This document shows positions 8,630-16,567 of a stretch of 64,000 bases of DNA, in pieces. The stretch comes from Kistimonas scapharcae. Its GTDB lineage: Bacteria; Pseudomonadota; Gammaproteobacteria; Pseudomonadales; Endozoicomonadaceae. The stretch is from assembly GCF_039540975.1 (NCBI RefSeq), contig NZ_BAABFL010000481.1, positions 62,001-126,000 on the forward strand, given 5' to 3'. Every line of letters begins with the position of its first letter. The stretch's first letter is position 1. The notes beneath the pieces were generated by a model. It was not told where the DNA came from. It ran no database searches and saw only the letters and a program-made list of their open reading frames with translations. The translations under genes and the position numbers were made by a program.

Positions 8630-9370
8630 TTACCCGTTATCCCCGGTATCATCGTCTTGCGATTCGTCCCCGGCGTACTGGTTACGGGAGCGTCCATCGC
8701 CGGACTGATCCGAGTCGCTGTCGTTTTGCAACTGGATGTTGACGGACACATTGTCGCCAAACTTACGGTTCAGGGTGTCGTTGAGGGCCTGCTCGCCCTT
8801 GCTGAGAAAATTGAATGAATCGGTGGAGGTGGTCATGAATTCAATCTTTATTTCGCCACCTTCGCGACGAAACATGACTTCAGTCCCTGGCAGGATGTTA
8901 TTGTTCAGCTTGATGTTGACGGTTTTGACATCACCGGCGGTCTGCACCTGTATCCGTTCAACAATCTTCTCAATCTTGTCGATGGCATCCTGGGTGTTGG
9001 CACCCTGAACCTCAGCGGTTTTGGCAGCTGAGACATCGGCACCCTTGGCATGAACGGCCTGTGCACCCTGTTCCTGTTCCCGGTCTCCGTAGACAGAACG
9101 AAACAGGTCTTCAGGCGATTCGCTGTCGGTCTTTTTGGATTCCTGTTGTTTTTCGTCGCGCGGTGTTTCTTTTTTATCGGTGGGTAGCCTGTCGCCTTCT
9201 GGCAACTTGGCCTCTTTGGCACCTTTGGCCTTGTCACTCACCAGGGCTTTGCTGAAATCATCGGCATCTTTCTGGTCGGCATTGCCCCGGGGCTGCTCTT
9301 CAGCACCGGTTGCGGATTGTTGGTTGTTGGTTGGCCCTGTCGATGGCGTTGGTGTGCCGCTGATACTCAT
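8630..9370 (-). CDS. sctP: Type III secretion needle-length/substrate-switch protein SctP-like
   Basis: A 246-residue protein in the sctP position between sctO and sctQ. The first 120 residues are disordered, Lys/Glu/Gln/Asp-rich and low complexity, consistent with a molecular-ruler segment. The C-terminal part (about 125-220) has the alternating pattern of the FliK/HrpP/YscP C-terminal domain: VKTVNIKLNNNILPGTEVMF, then GGEIKIEFMTTSTDSFNFL, then a helix and NVSVNIQL. The last 30 residues are Asp/Ser/Gln-rich. Assignment rests on position plus this C-terminal pattern, since SctP sequences are poorly conserved. Confidence 0.78.
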   Translation of the reverse strand: MSISGTPTPSTGPTNNQQSATGAEEQPRGNADQKDADDFSKALVSDKAKGAKEAKLPEGDRLPTDKKETPRDEKQQESKKTDSESPEDLFRSVYGDREQEQGAQAVHAKGADVSAAKTAEVQGANTQDAIDKIEKIVERIQVQTAGDVKTVNIKLNNNILPGTEVMFRREGGEIKIEFMTTSTDSFNFLSKGEQALNDTLNRKFGDNVSVNIQLQNDSDSDQSGDGRSRNQYAGDESQDDDTGDNG

Positions 9371-9409
9371 GTCTGCGTCCCTGCTGTGTCATCAGAACTG
9401 GTAACGCCA

Positions 9410-9871
9410 TTAATACCGGTTCCTGGGGTTGAACTCTTCGAGTTCCTGTTCTTCCTGGTAGGCCTTCTTTTTGGCCTTTTCCTCGTCCAGAACCTGGGTG
9501 AACTCTTCGAACTTCTTCACCGCCTGCATGGCTACTTTCAGTGCCGCCTCGGCCTGCTGGAGCTCTTCACGGACTTCTTCAACGCGGGATTCGGCCTTCC
9601 TGATGGCTTCCTCGAGTACGAGGTCATGTTCCCGCATCCTGGCAATGCGTTGTTTCAGGAAGTCCAGGTCGTGCTGGTGAACCTGGGCATTAATGATGTT
9701 ATCGTAGAGATTGCGTTCTTCTTGACCACGCCAGTCTATATAAGTCGCCAGCTCTTCCTTTTTCTGATCCACTTCGATTACCGCCTGCTCAAGGCGATAA
9801 CGCACTTTCCTGACCTCATCCTGGGCGGATTTTTCCCGGATGCGCTTGATCTTGAGCAGGTCGTGCAGCAT
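9410..9871 (-). CDS. sctO: Type III secretion central stalk protein SctO (YscO family)
   Basis: A 153-residue, almost entirely charged helical protein expected to form a two-stranded coiled coil, the FliJ/YscO stalk that links the ATPase hexamer to the export gate. The start MLHDLLKIKRIREKSAQDEVRK is typical of the family. It overlaps the last base of sctN, and the charged helices run without interruption to a short non-helical tail (ELEEFNPRNRY). Confidence 0.85.
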   Translation of the reverse strand: MLHDLLKIKRIREKSAQDEVRKVRYRLEQAVIEVDQKKEELATYIDWRGQEERNLYDNIINAQVHQHDLDFLKQRIARMREHDLVLEEAIRKAESRVEEVREELQQAEAALKVAMQAVKKFEEFTQVLDEEKAKKKAYQEEQELEEFNPRNRY

Positions 9872-11205
9872 CAGCGGACCAGTTGCATCATGTGTTGCAG
9901 GGTGGTTTCGTATTCGGTGAATTCATCGGTACGTTGCCTGAGGAACTGGCGAATGTAATCAATCTTGGCGAGCGCTTCATCCGCGACCTGATCGGTGCCC
10001 TGCCGGTATTCGCCGACTTTGACCAGCAGCTCGATTTCTTCATATTTGGCCATTAATTCCCGGATTCGTCCGGCTGCCTGTTGCTGTTCTTCCGGGACAA
10101 TATTGTTCATGACCCGGCTGGCACTGGCCAGTACATCGATCGCAGGGTAATGGTTGGCGGCCGCCAGCTTTCTGGACAGGATAATATGGCCGTCGAGAAT
10201 CGAGCGGGTTTCATCGGCCACTGGTTCGGTCATGTCATCCCCTTCCACCAGAACGGTGTATAGCGCGGTGATCGAGCCCTTGTCCGACATGCCGGCCCGT
10301 TCCATCAGACGGGGCAGGGTCGCGAACACCGAGGGTGGAAAGCCTCGCCGGGTAGGTGGTTCACCGGCGGACAACCCGATTTCACGCTGTGCCCGGGCAA
10401 AACGGGTGACGGAATCCATTAGCAACAGTACTTTCTTGCCCTGGTCACGGAAATATTCGGCAACGGCCGTCGCCGTATAGGCAGCCTTGGCCCGCTCCAT
10501 GGAGGACTTGTCGGATGTTGCGACAACGGTGACGGACTTTTTGACACCTTCCGGCCCCAGGTCATGTTCCAGGAATTCCCGGAGTTCCCGTCCCCGTTCA
10601 CCGATCAGTGCCAGAACGGTTACGTCAACCTCTGCTCCCTTGACCAGCATGGACAGCAAGGTCGATTTACCACCACCGGCGGCTGCAAAAATACCCATCC
10701 GCTGGCCTTCGCCACAGGTCAACATCCCGTCCAGTACCCGAATGCCAAGGGGAAGGGGGTGATCAATCAGCTTCCGCGTTAATGGGTCAGGTGCATCCGC
10801 ATAAACCGGATACCAGGCTTCCGGTTTCGTCTTGTCTTTGGGGTCTTTGTGGATCGGATTGCCCATACCATCCAACACCTGGCCCAGAAGATGCGGACCT
10901 ACAGCCACATGGTGAACCCGACCGGTGGGAATGACTTCAGTATTGGATGAGATGCCCAGCATTTCACCGAGAGGTGTGAGTACGGCGTCGTATCCCTGAA
11001 AACCGACCACCTCGGCGTAACCGACTTCCTCTTCACCGGGCGTTACCAGCTCACACAGTTCACCGATCTTGGCGCCGGCAACGGCGGCCTTGATGATCAT
11101 GCCCTGGACTTCCGTGACCCGGCCACGGATATCCACCAGCCGACTGCCGTCGACGGCGGTCTGCAGGGCTTCTGTCAGGTACTCGAGTGCGTCATTGTTG
11201 CTCAC
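9871..11205 (-). CDS. sctN: Type III secretion ATPase SctN (YscN/InvC family)
   Basis: Hexameric ATPase that strips chaperones from and unfolds T3SS substrates at the inner membrane. The 444-residue protein has Walker A AAAGGGKST at residues 174-182, the ATPase signature SVTRFARAQREIGLSAGEPPTRRG PPS after the Walker B strand VLLLMDS, and the C-terminal helical region expected for chaperone binding. Length matches YscN. It begins the sctN-O-P-Q-R-S-T-U series. The 158-base gap upstream contains a terminator for the chaperone gene, so sctN probably has its own promoter between about 11206 and 11300. Confidence 0.96.
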   Translation of the reverse strand: MSNNDALEYLTEALQTAVDGSRLVDIRGRVTEVQGMIIKAAVAGAKIGELCELVTPGEEEVGYAEVVGFQGYDAVLTPLGEMLGISSNTEVIPTGRVHHVAVGPHLLGQVLDGMGNPIHKDPKDKTKPEAWYPVYADAPDPLTRKLIDHPLPLGIRVLDGMLTCGEGQRMGIFAAAGGGKSTLLSMLVKGAEVDVTVLALIGERGRELREFLEHDLGPEGVKKSVTVVATSDKSSMERAKAAYTATAVAEYFRDQGKKVLLLMDSVTRFARAQREIGLSAGEPPTRRGFPPSVFATLPRLMERAGMSDKGSITALYTVLVEGDDMTEPVADETRSILDGHIILSRKLAAANHYPAIDVLASASRVMNNIVPEEQQQAAGRIRELMAKYEEIELLVKVGEYRQGTDQVADEALAKIDYIRQFLRQRTDEFTEYETTLQHMMQLVR

Positions 11206-11304
11206 AAGACAGTTCCTTCTGTCTGATCAGCGGATCATTAGCAAAGTATATGTTTCCACTGTCGATGATGTCCGGGCCGATCGTTAAAACGTGCTGACAA
11301 CCGT

Positions 11305-11335
11305 CAAAATAAAAGCGCCGGCAGTGCGGCGCTTT
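11305..11335 (-). terminator. Terminator of the T3SS chaperone gene
   Basis: A perfect 9-bp stem (AAAGCGCCG at 11312-11320 with CGGCGCTTT at 11327-11335) is followed on the minus strand by TTTTATTTT. It lies between the chaperone stop and the sctN start, so it would uncouple the two transcripts. Confidence 0.8.
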
Positions 11336-11363
11336 GGGTGTGGGAACCGACATCTGCCAGAAA

Positions 11364-11873
11364 TCAGACCATGATGCCCATATCCCCGCCGGGTTGACCG
11401 GGTGGTGGCTTGGGCACGTCGTTATTGGTTGGTCCGGTTTTACCTGACAAGTCAATCGGGGTATCACTCTCGTTGTCCACTTCTGCGATACACCATTCCA
11501 GCGTATTCACGAATTTCTCCAGATTGGATTCAAAGGAACCGTAATCAATGGAACCCGGCATGGACTTGATTAGCAAGATTTCGGTCTTGTCGTGGTTGAG
11601 TGCGAGGAACGCGCCCTGCATGCTGTGATGCTGCAGGTTAACAAACAGCAGCTTCTCAAACAGCTTGGCTTTATCGACGCCGTGGGGATCGAGACGCTTG
11701 ACGGAGGAGACAAACACCATGGCCTCGTCATCCTCAAGGTACTCGATGTTGACGATCATGGTATCGTCGAAGCAGAGACCGCAGGCGCCGTGTTCATTGA
11801 GTTTCAGTTCGCCCAGCCCAATCCCTTCGGCAAAGCGTTGCAGGTTTTCTTCGACATTCTGCCGGTGTGACAT
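11364..11873 (-). CDS. CesT-family type III secretion chaperone
   Basis: A 169-residue acidic protein with the Tir-chaperone (CesT/SycE) pattern: N-terminal helix VEENLQRFAEGIGL, beta strands GACGLCFDDTMIVNIEYLED and EAMVFVSSVKRLD, and the C-terminal helix FESNLEKFVNTLEWCIAEVDNES. Such class I chaperones dimerise and present a specific effector to the SctN ATPase. The last 35 residues are unusually Pro/Gly-rich and unlikely to be part of the fold. It is followed by a terminator, then sctN. The cognate effector is not adjacent; the SopB-like gene at 51.9-54.6 kb is one candidate partner. Confidence 0.8.
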   Translation of the reverse strand: MSHRQNVEENLQRFAEGIGLGELKLNEHGACGLCFDDTMIVNIEYLEDDEAMVFVSSVKRLDPHGVDKAKLFEKLLFVNLQHHSMQGAFLALNHDKTEILLIKSMPGSIDYGSFESNLEKFVNTLEWCIAEVDNESDTPIDLSGKTGPTNNDVPKPPPGQPGGDMGIMV

Positions 11874-12083
11874 GGTGGTGAATCCTCCCTGGATCTAAAA
11901 ATGTTGACAGGTTCTGGAGATTACAGGGTTAGACTCATATTCCCCCTGTAAAGTTCCGGCTATATCAGTCACTTATAGCCGAAACCCCACACCAGATGAC
12001 CGTCAGTCGCATGGATGCGTTCTGAAAACCTGCCATCAGATATACACCTAAGTATATACAAGCTCAGGACAGGGAAAGCGCAA

Positions 12084-13373
12084 TTACCGTTCCAGAATGG
12101 CAGTGACGCCCAATCCACCGGCGGCACAGATGGAAATCAGGCCCCGGCCTCCCCCGTTCTCTGCCAGCGTCTTGGCCAGTGTCGCGATGATTCGGGCACC
12201 GGTTGCCGCAAAAGGATGGCCGGTGGCCAGAGAGCTGCCTTTGACATTGAGCTTATTCTTGTCAATGGCGCCCAGTGGGGCGGAAAGTCCCAGTTTTTCC
12301 TGGCAGAATATCGGGTCTTCCCACGCCCTGAGAGTAGAGAGTACCTGGGCGGCAAAAGCCTCGTGAATCTCATAGAAATCAAAATCCTGCAATGTCAGCC
12401 CGGCCTTTTGCAGCATTCTGGGAACGGCATAGGTGGGGGCCATTAACAGGCCTTCCCTGTCATTATCCGTCTTGCCAAAGAAGTCGACGGCAGCGGATTC
12501 GCAGTGTGTGAGATAAGCCTGAACCGGCAAATTGCGTTCAGCCGCCCAGGCTTCACTGGCCAGCAGGACACAGGACGCACCATCGGTCAGGTTCGAGCTG
12601 TTGGCGGCAGTCAGGGTGCCTCCGTCACGGTCAAAGACCGGCTTAAGGCTGGCCAGCTTCTCCAGTGACGTTTCAGGGCGCAGGGTGTTATCCCGCTCCA
12701 ATCCCTGGAAAGGGGACACCAGGTCGTCAAAGAATCCGGAAAGATAAGCCTTGTTCAGATTCTGGTGGCTGTTGAAGGCCATCTGGTCCTGTTCATCCCG
12801 GGCAATCTCCCAGTGCTTTGCGGTGATTTCGGCATGTTCCCCCATGGATTTGCCGGTGCGGGGTTCGCCATTGACCGGAATGAGGGGAATCAGGTGACGA
12901 GGACGAATCTGGGCGACCAGCTTCAGGCGCTCCCCCAGAGAGCGGGCCCGGTTTAACGCCAACAGAATATGGCGCAGCTCTTCATTGACGCCGATGGGGG
13001 CATCGGATGTGGTGTCCGAGCCGCCGGCGATGCCGGCATCTATCTGCCCCAGGGCAATCTTATTGGCGACCAGGATGGCGGCTTCCAGGCCAGTGGCGCA
13101 GGCCTGCTGGATATCGTAGCAGGGGGTTTCCGGGCTCAGTGCGGTGTTCAGTACGGCTTCCCGGGTGAGGTTGAAATCCCGGGAATGCTTGATGACGGCA
13201 CCGGCCACCACGTCGCCCAGCCGTTCATTTTCCAGCTGGTAGCGGTTGACCAGGCCGTTGAGTGCCGCGGTCAGCATATCCTGGTTGCTGGCGTTGGCGT
13301 AGGCCCCGTTCGAACGGGCGAAGGGGATACGGTTGCCTCCGATGATGGCGACGCGTGTGAGGGTCTGGTTCAT
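12084..13373 (-). CDS. fadI: Acetyl-CoA C-acyltransferase (thiolase, FadI-like)
   Basis: Thiolase-fold enzyme that cleaves or forms 3-ketoacyl-CoA in fatty acid metabolism. The 429-residue protein has the nucleophilic cysteine C92 in QQACATGLEAAILVANKIALG, the histidine-containing loop KGSSLATGHPFAATGARI near residue 383, and the C-terminal general-base cysteine in GLISICAAGGLGV. It is divergent from a two-domain FabG across a 195-base gap, a pairing consistent with beta-oxidation or 3-ketoacyl supply. The fadJ partner gene is not in the window. Confidence 0.9.
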   Translation of the reverse strand: MNQTLTRVAIIGGNRIPFARSNGAYANASNQDMLTAALNGLVNRYQLENERLGDVVAGAVIKHSRDFNLTREAVLNTALSPETPCYDIQQACATGLEAAILVANKIALGQIDAGIAGGSDTTSDAPIGVNEELRHILLALNRARSLGERLKLVAQIRPRHLIPLIPVNGEPRTGKSMGEHAEITAKHWEIARDEQDQMAFNSHQNLNKAYLSGFFDDLVSPFQGLERDNTLRPETSLEKLASLKPVFDRDGGTLTAANSSNLTDGASCVLLASEAWAAERNLPVQAYLTHCESAAVDFFGKTDNDREGLLMAPTYAVPRMLQKAGLTLQDFDFYEIHEAFAAQVLSTLRAWEDPIFCQEKLGLSAPLGAIDKNKLNVKGSSLATGHPFAATGARIIATLAKTLAENGGGRGLISICAAGGLGVTAILER

Positions 13374-13568
13374 GATGTCCCCGCGATGCAGCTGTTATTG
13401 TGTGTGAGGGCAGTCTAAACGTCATGCCCTGCTTCTCATTGGCCTGTCAGCCCCGTATTCTTCTGTGACCAGTCAATTCCCTGGCGTGAAGGCTTTGCTG
13501 AAATAGCAGGTCGCCAGAGGGTGTCTACCCGCAGACAATGATGTCGCCGATAACAAAAGAGGCTCGCC

Positions 13569-14990
13569 ATGCCCGATAAATACCAGAAATTTGCCAATTC
13601 CTCCCTGGGTAAGAGCCTGTGCAGTGCGCTTGGTTTGCCGACGCCGGTACCGCTGGAACGGCAGGGTAAGGCATCGGATACCGTCATCCAGGGTAAGGTG
13701 CTGCTGGGTGCTGCCGACAAGGCTGAACTGCTGCCGGCCCTGGCCAAAACCCTGTGTAACAGTGGGGTCGATCTATGCCGAATGGCGACGTCAGAGACGG
13801 CAGGCCCGATAGCGGATGCAGTAACGGCCGTCGGTGGGCAATCAGAAGCTTTCGATTTGCAGGGCGAAACAGGGACTCGCTTTAAAGGGCTGGTTTTCGA
13901 TGCCAGCGGGATTGCCTCAACCGGAGAGCTACGCGCGCTGCATGCCTTTTTCAGCCCTGTGGTTAGACAGGTGACATCCTGCGGCAGAATCGTAGTGCTG
14001 GGGCGTCCGGTGGCTGCTGCGGAATCACCTTCCCAGGCTGCCGCCATGCGGGCGCTGGAAGGATTTGTCCGCAGTCTGGCCAAGGAAGTCGGGCGTAAGG
14101 GGATAACAGTACAACTGATTTATGTGGAAAAGGGCGCTGAAGCACTGCTGGCCTCGCCACTGCGATTCTGCCTCTCGTCCCGTTCCGCCTATGTATCCGC
14201 CCAGGTGATTACGGTTGGCAGTGCTCAAGAGAACGAGGTGCTTGACTGGCAAAAGCCCCTGTCAGGCAAAGTGGCGCTGGTGACTGGTGCTTCCCGGGGC
14301 ATCGGTGAGGCCATTGCCGAGATACTGGCACGGGATGGCGCAACAGTCGTGTGTCTGGATATTCCGGCTGCTGCCCAGACGCTGGAGGTGGTTGCCGCAT
14401 CAATCAAGGGTAAGACGCTGGCCGTTGATATCACGGATGACAAAGCGGCGGACACTATCGCCGATGCCCTGGCGGAGATTGGCGGCGGTGTGGACATTGT
14501 GGTGCACAACGCAGGGATCACCCGTGACAAGACCCTGGCCCGGATGAAGCCGGAATGGTGGGACATGGTCATGGATATCAACCTCTGTTCCGAAGAGCGT
14601 ATTAATGATGCCTTGCTGGTGCGGGATCTGTTGCGCCCCGGCGGGAGGATTGTCTGTGTATCCTCCATGAGTGGTATTGCCGGGAATTTTGGTCAGACCA
14701 ATTATGCGGCTTCCAAGGCGGGTGTCATCGGTTACGTGCAGGCCATGGCCAGGCCACTGGCTGAAAAACAGATCACCATTAATGCCGTTGCGCCGGGCTT
14801 TATTGAAACCCAGATGACAGCGGCCATCCCGCTGTTGACCCGCGAGGCCGGGCGTCGCATGAACTCGCTGTCACAGGGCGGGTTGCCTGAGGATGTGGCT
14901 GAGACCATTGCTTTCTTTGCCAGCCCCGCCTCAGCGGGTGTGAATGGCAATGTAATCCGGGTCTGCGGGCAATCCCTGCTGGGTGCCTGA
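13569..14990 (+). CDS. fabG: 3-oxoacyl-[acyl-carrier-protein] reductase, two-domain FabG4 type
   Basis: Short-chain dehydrogenase/reductase of the high-molecular-weight FabG4 class, 473 residues against about 245 for ordinary FabG. The N-terminal 210 residues form a degenerate Rossmann-like domain. The C-terminal domain has the NADPH loop VTGASRGIGEAIAEI near residue 237, the NAG motif VVHNAGITRDKTLARM, catalytic Ser in CVSSMSGIAG, and Tyr379 with Lys383 in NYAASKAG. The start is supported by AGAGG about 8 bases upstream. It is divergent to fadI and followed by a strong terminator. Confidence 0.9.
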   Translation: MPDKYQKFANSSLGKSLCSALGLPTPVPLERQGKASDTVIQGKVLLGAADKAELLPALAKTLCNSGVDLCRMATSETAGPIADAVTAVGGQSEAFDLQGETGTRFKGLVFDASGIASTGELRALHAFFSPVVRQVTSCGRIVVLGRPVAAAESPSQAAAMRALEGFVRSLAKEVGRKGITVQLIYVEKGAEALLASPLRFCLSSRSAYVSAQVITVGSAQENEVLDWQKPLSGKVALVTGASRGIGEAIAEILARDGATVVCLDIPAAAQTLEVVAASIKGKTLAVDITDDKAADTIADALAEIGGGVDIVVHNAGITRDKTLARMKPEWWDMVMDINLCSEERINDALLVRDLLRPGGRIVCVSSMSGIAGNFGQTNYAASKAGVIGYVQAMARPLAEKQITINAVAPGFIETQMTAAIPLLTREAGRRMNSLSQGGLPEDVAETIAFFASPASAGVNGNVIRVCGQSLLGA

Positions 14991-15001
14991 CCGTGGCAAA
15001 A

Positions 15002-15045
15002 GGCTGTCGGGACTTATCAGAAATCCCGACAGCCAGCCGTTTTTA
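15002..15045 (+). terminator. Rho-independent terminator after fabG
   Basis: An 11-bp perfect stem (GGCTGTCGGGA at 15002-15012 with TCCCGACAGCC at 15024-15034) is followed by AGCCGTTTTTATATT. It starts about 11 bases after the fabG stop. Confidence 0.85.
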
Positions 15046-15131
15046 TATTCGTAATTGATCCAGAACTCCTCACGCAAGCCGCCGATACATGCCTGTATAC
15101 CTGATGTTTGTCTGGAGGTATGGACAGAGTC

Positions 15132-16499
15132 ATGCACCGGTGGTTTGCAGTCGTGCTGTTGTTGACAGTCACCCCTCACCTTCCTGCGGAAGAGCGTCGC
15201 CTGCTGGACTGGCTTGCCAGCCTGCCCAGCCATGGCCTGTCTGTATCTGATCAGGACTGGCTGATTCTGTCGACCTCTCCTTCCCCGGCACAATTACAGG
15301 CCATTACCACGAAATATGCCCGTTACCTGGATACCGGTCAGGTTGACCGCCACCTTTATCAGCCGGGATGGCAGATTCCGGACGTACCTGTATTGTCACC
15401 TGAACAGCAACGCATAGAGATCAACCAGCTTTATCTGACCCAGTCCGCGATTCCCCAGTACGAAACTCTCAGGGAGGCGATGGCCCGTTTACAATACTGG
15501 TTGAAGGACGCGCGGCGACTGTTTCCTGATGACCTGGTGATTTATAAGGGAGACCAGCATATTGCCATCCCGCTGCTCAATGCCTGGCTGCGTGATTTGG
15601 ATCTAGCCCATGACCTGCCGGATGATCATTACAGTGAATCCCATCTTGAGGCCCTGACCAAGGTTCAGGAGCGTTATAACCTGGGGCCGGACGGGCGCCT
15701 TGGGCCAATGACGCGTCAGGCACTCGTCGCGATTACCCATGATCGCATTCGTACCCTCAAAGTGAATCTTGAGCGATTGCGCTGGTTGCCAAGGGCGTTG
15801 CCGGAGCAGCATGTCTGGGTGGATATCGCCGGTTATGAGGTCATATGGATGAATGATGGCCGTGAAGCCGGGCGTTACCGGGCGATTAGCGGCATGCCCA
15901 ATCGCCAGACACCCATTTTTCAGGGAGACATTGAAAATGTGATCGTGAATCCTGTCTGGAAGGTGCCCCATTCCCTGGCGGCATATGACCTGTTACGCAA
16001 AGAGAAAAAAACACCCGGGTTTTTGAAGCAGGAAGGGTTCAGGGTTTATGAAAGCTGGGATGACAGCGCGCCGGAAGTGCCCATTGACCGGATCGATTTC
16101 AAGCACCAGGTAGAGAGAGAATTTCGCTACCGGCTGGAACAGCAGCCTGGACCCAAAAACCGGCTGGGCCGTTACAAGATCAACCTGCCCAACAAGCTGG
16201 GTATTTATCTCCATGATACCCACAAGCCGGAACTGTTCGATGAGGATGACCGTTCACTCAGCTCGGGTTGTACCCGTGTTGAGGGTATCGCGCAACTGGT
16301 CAGTCAGATGGTGACTCCCCAGGGCATGCAGGCCGAATGGCGCGTGCTGGCAGGCTCCAGCGATACCGAAAAACTGGTATTGAAACAGAAGATACCGGTT
16401 TTCTTTGTCTATTTTACCGCCTGGCCTGATGAAAACGGCAGGGTGCGGTTCAGGGACGATATTTATCAGCTGGATAACGCCCTTGAAAGTCGGTTCTAA
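15132..16499 (+). CDS. L,D-transpeptidase, YcbB/LdtD type, exported
   Basis: Periplasmic enzyme that forms 3-3 cross-links in peptidoglycan, 455 residues. From the chosen ATG the protein begins MHRWFAVVLLLTVTPHLPAEE, a signal peptide; GGAG at 15114-15117 sits about 13 bases upstream, while the ATG at 15120 is too close to it. A peptidoglycan-binding module (LTKVQERYNLGPDGRLGPMT near residue 180) precedes the YkuD catalytic domain, whose active site reads YLHDTHKPELF then SLSSGCTRVEG. The usual motif is SHGCVR; here the residue before GC is Ser. It is shorter than E. coli LdtD (615). It precedes the type I secretion genes by 68 bases. Confidence 0.87.
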   Translation: MHRWFAVVLLLTVTPHLPAEERRLLDWLASLPSHGLSVSDQDWLILSTSPSPAQLQAITTKYARYLDTGQVDRHLYQPGWQIPDVPVLSPEQQRIEINQLYLTQSAIPQYETLREAMARLQYWLKDARRLFPDDLVIYKGDQHIAIPLLNAWLRDLDLAHDLPDDHYSESHLEALTKVQERYNLGPDGRLGPMTRQALVAITHDRIRTLKVNLERLRWLPRALPEQHVWVDIAGYEVIWMNDGREAGRYRAISGMPNRQTPIFQGDIENVIVNPVWKVPHSLAAYDLLRKEKKTPGFLKQEGFRVYESWDDSAPEVPIDRIDFKHQVEREFRYRLEQQPGPKNRLGRYKINLPNKLGIYLHDTHKPELFDEDDRSLSSGCTRVEGIAQLVSQMVTPQGMQAEWRVLAGSSDTEKLVLKQKIPVFFVYFTAWPDENGRVRFRDDIYQLDNALESRF

Positions 16500-16567
16500 C
16501 GTATTGGCCATGTCCGGCCGATACCCCTCGTATTCGCTTCATACATGAATTACAAAGGCTGTACTGC

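Noticed and set aside
9317..9958. A long plus-strand reading frame (213 codons) across sctP/sctO
   Set aside because: It is antisense to clearly coding sctP and sctO, has no ribosome-binding site and no recognisable protein pattern.
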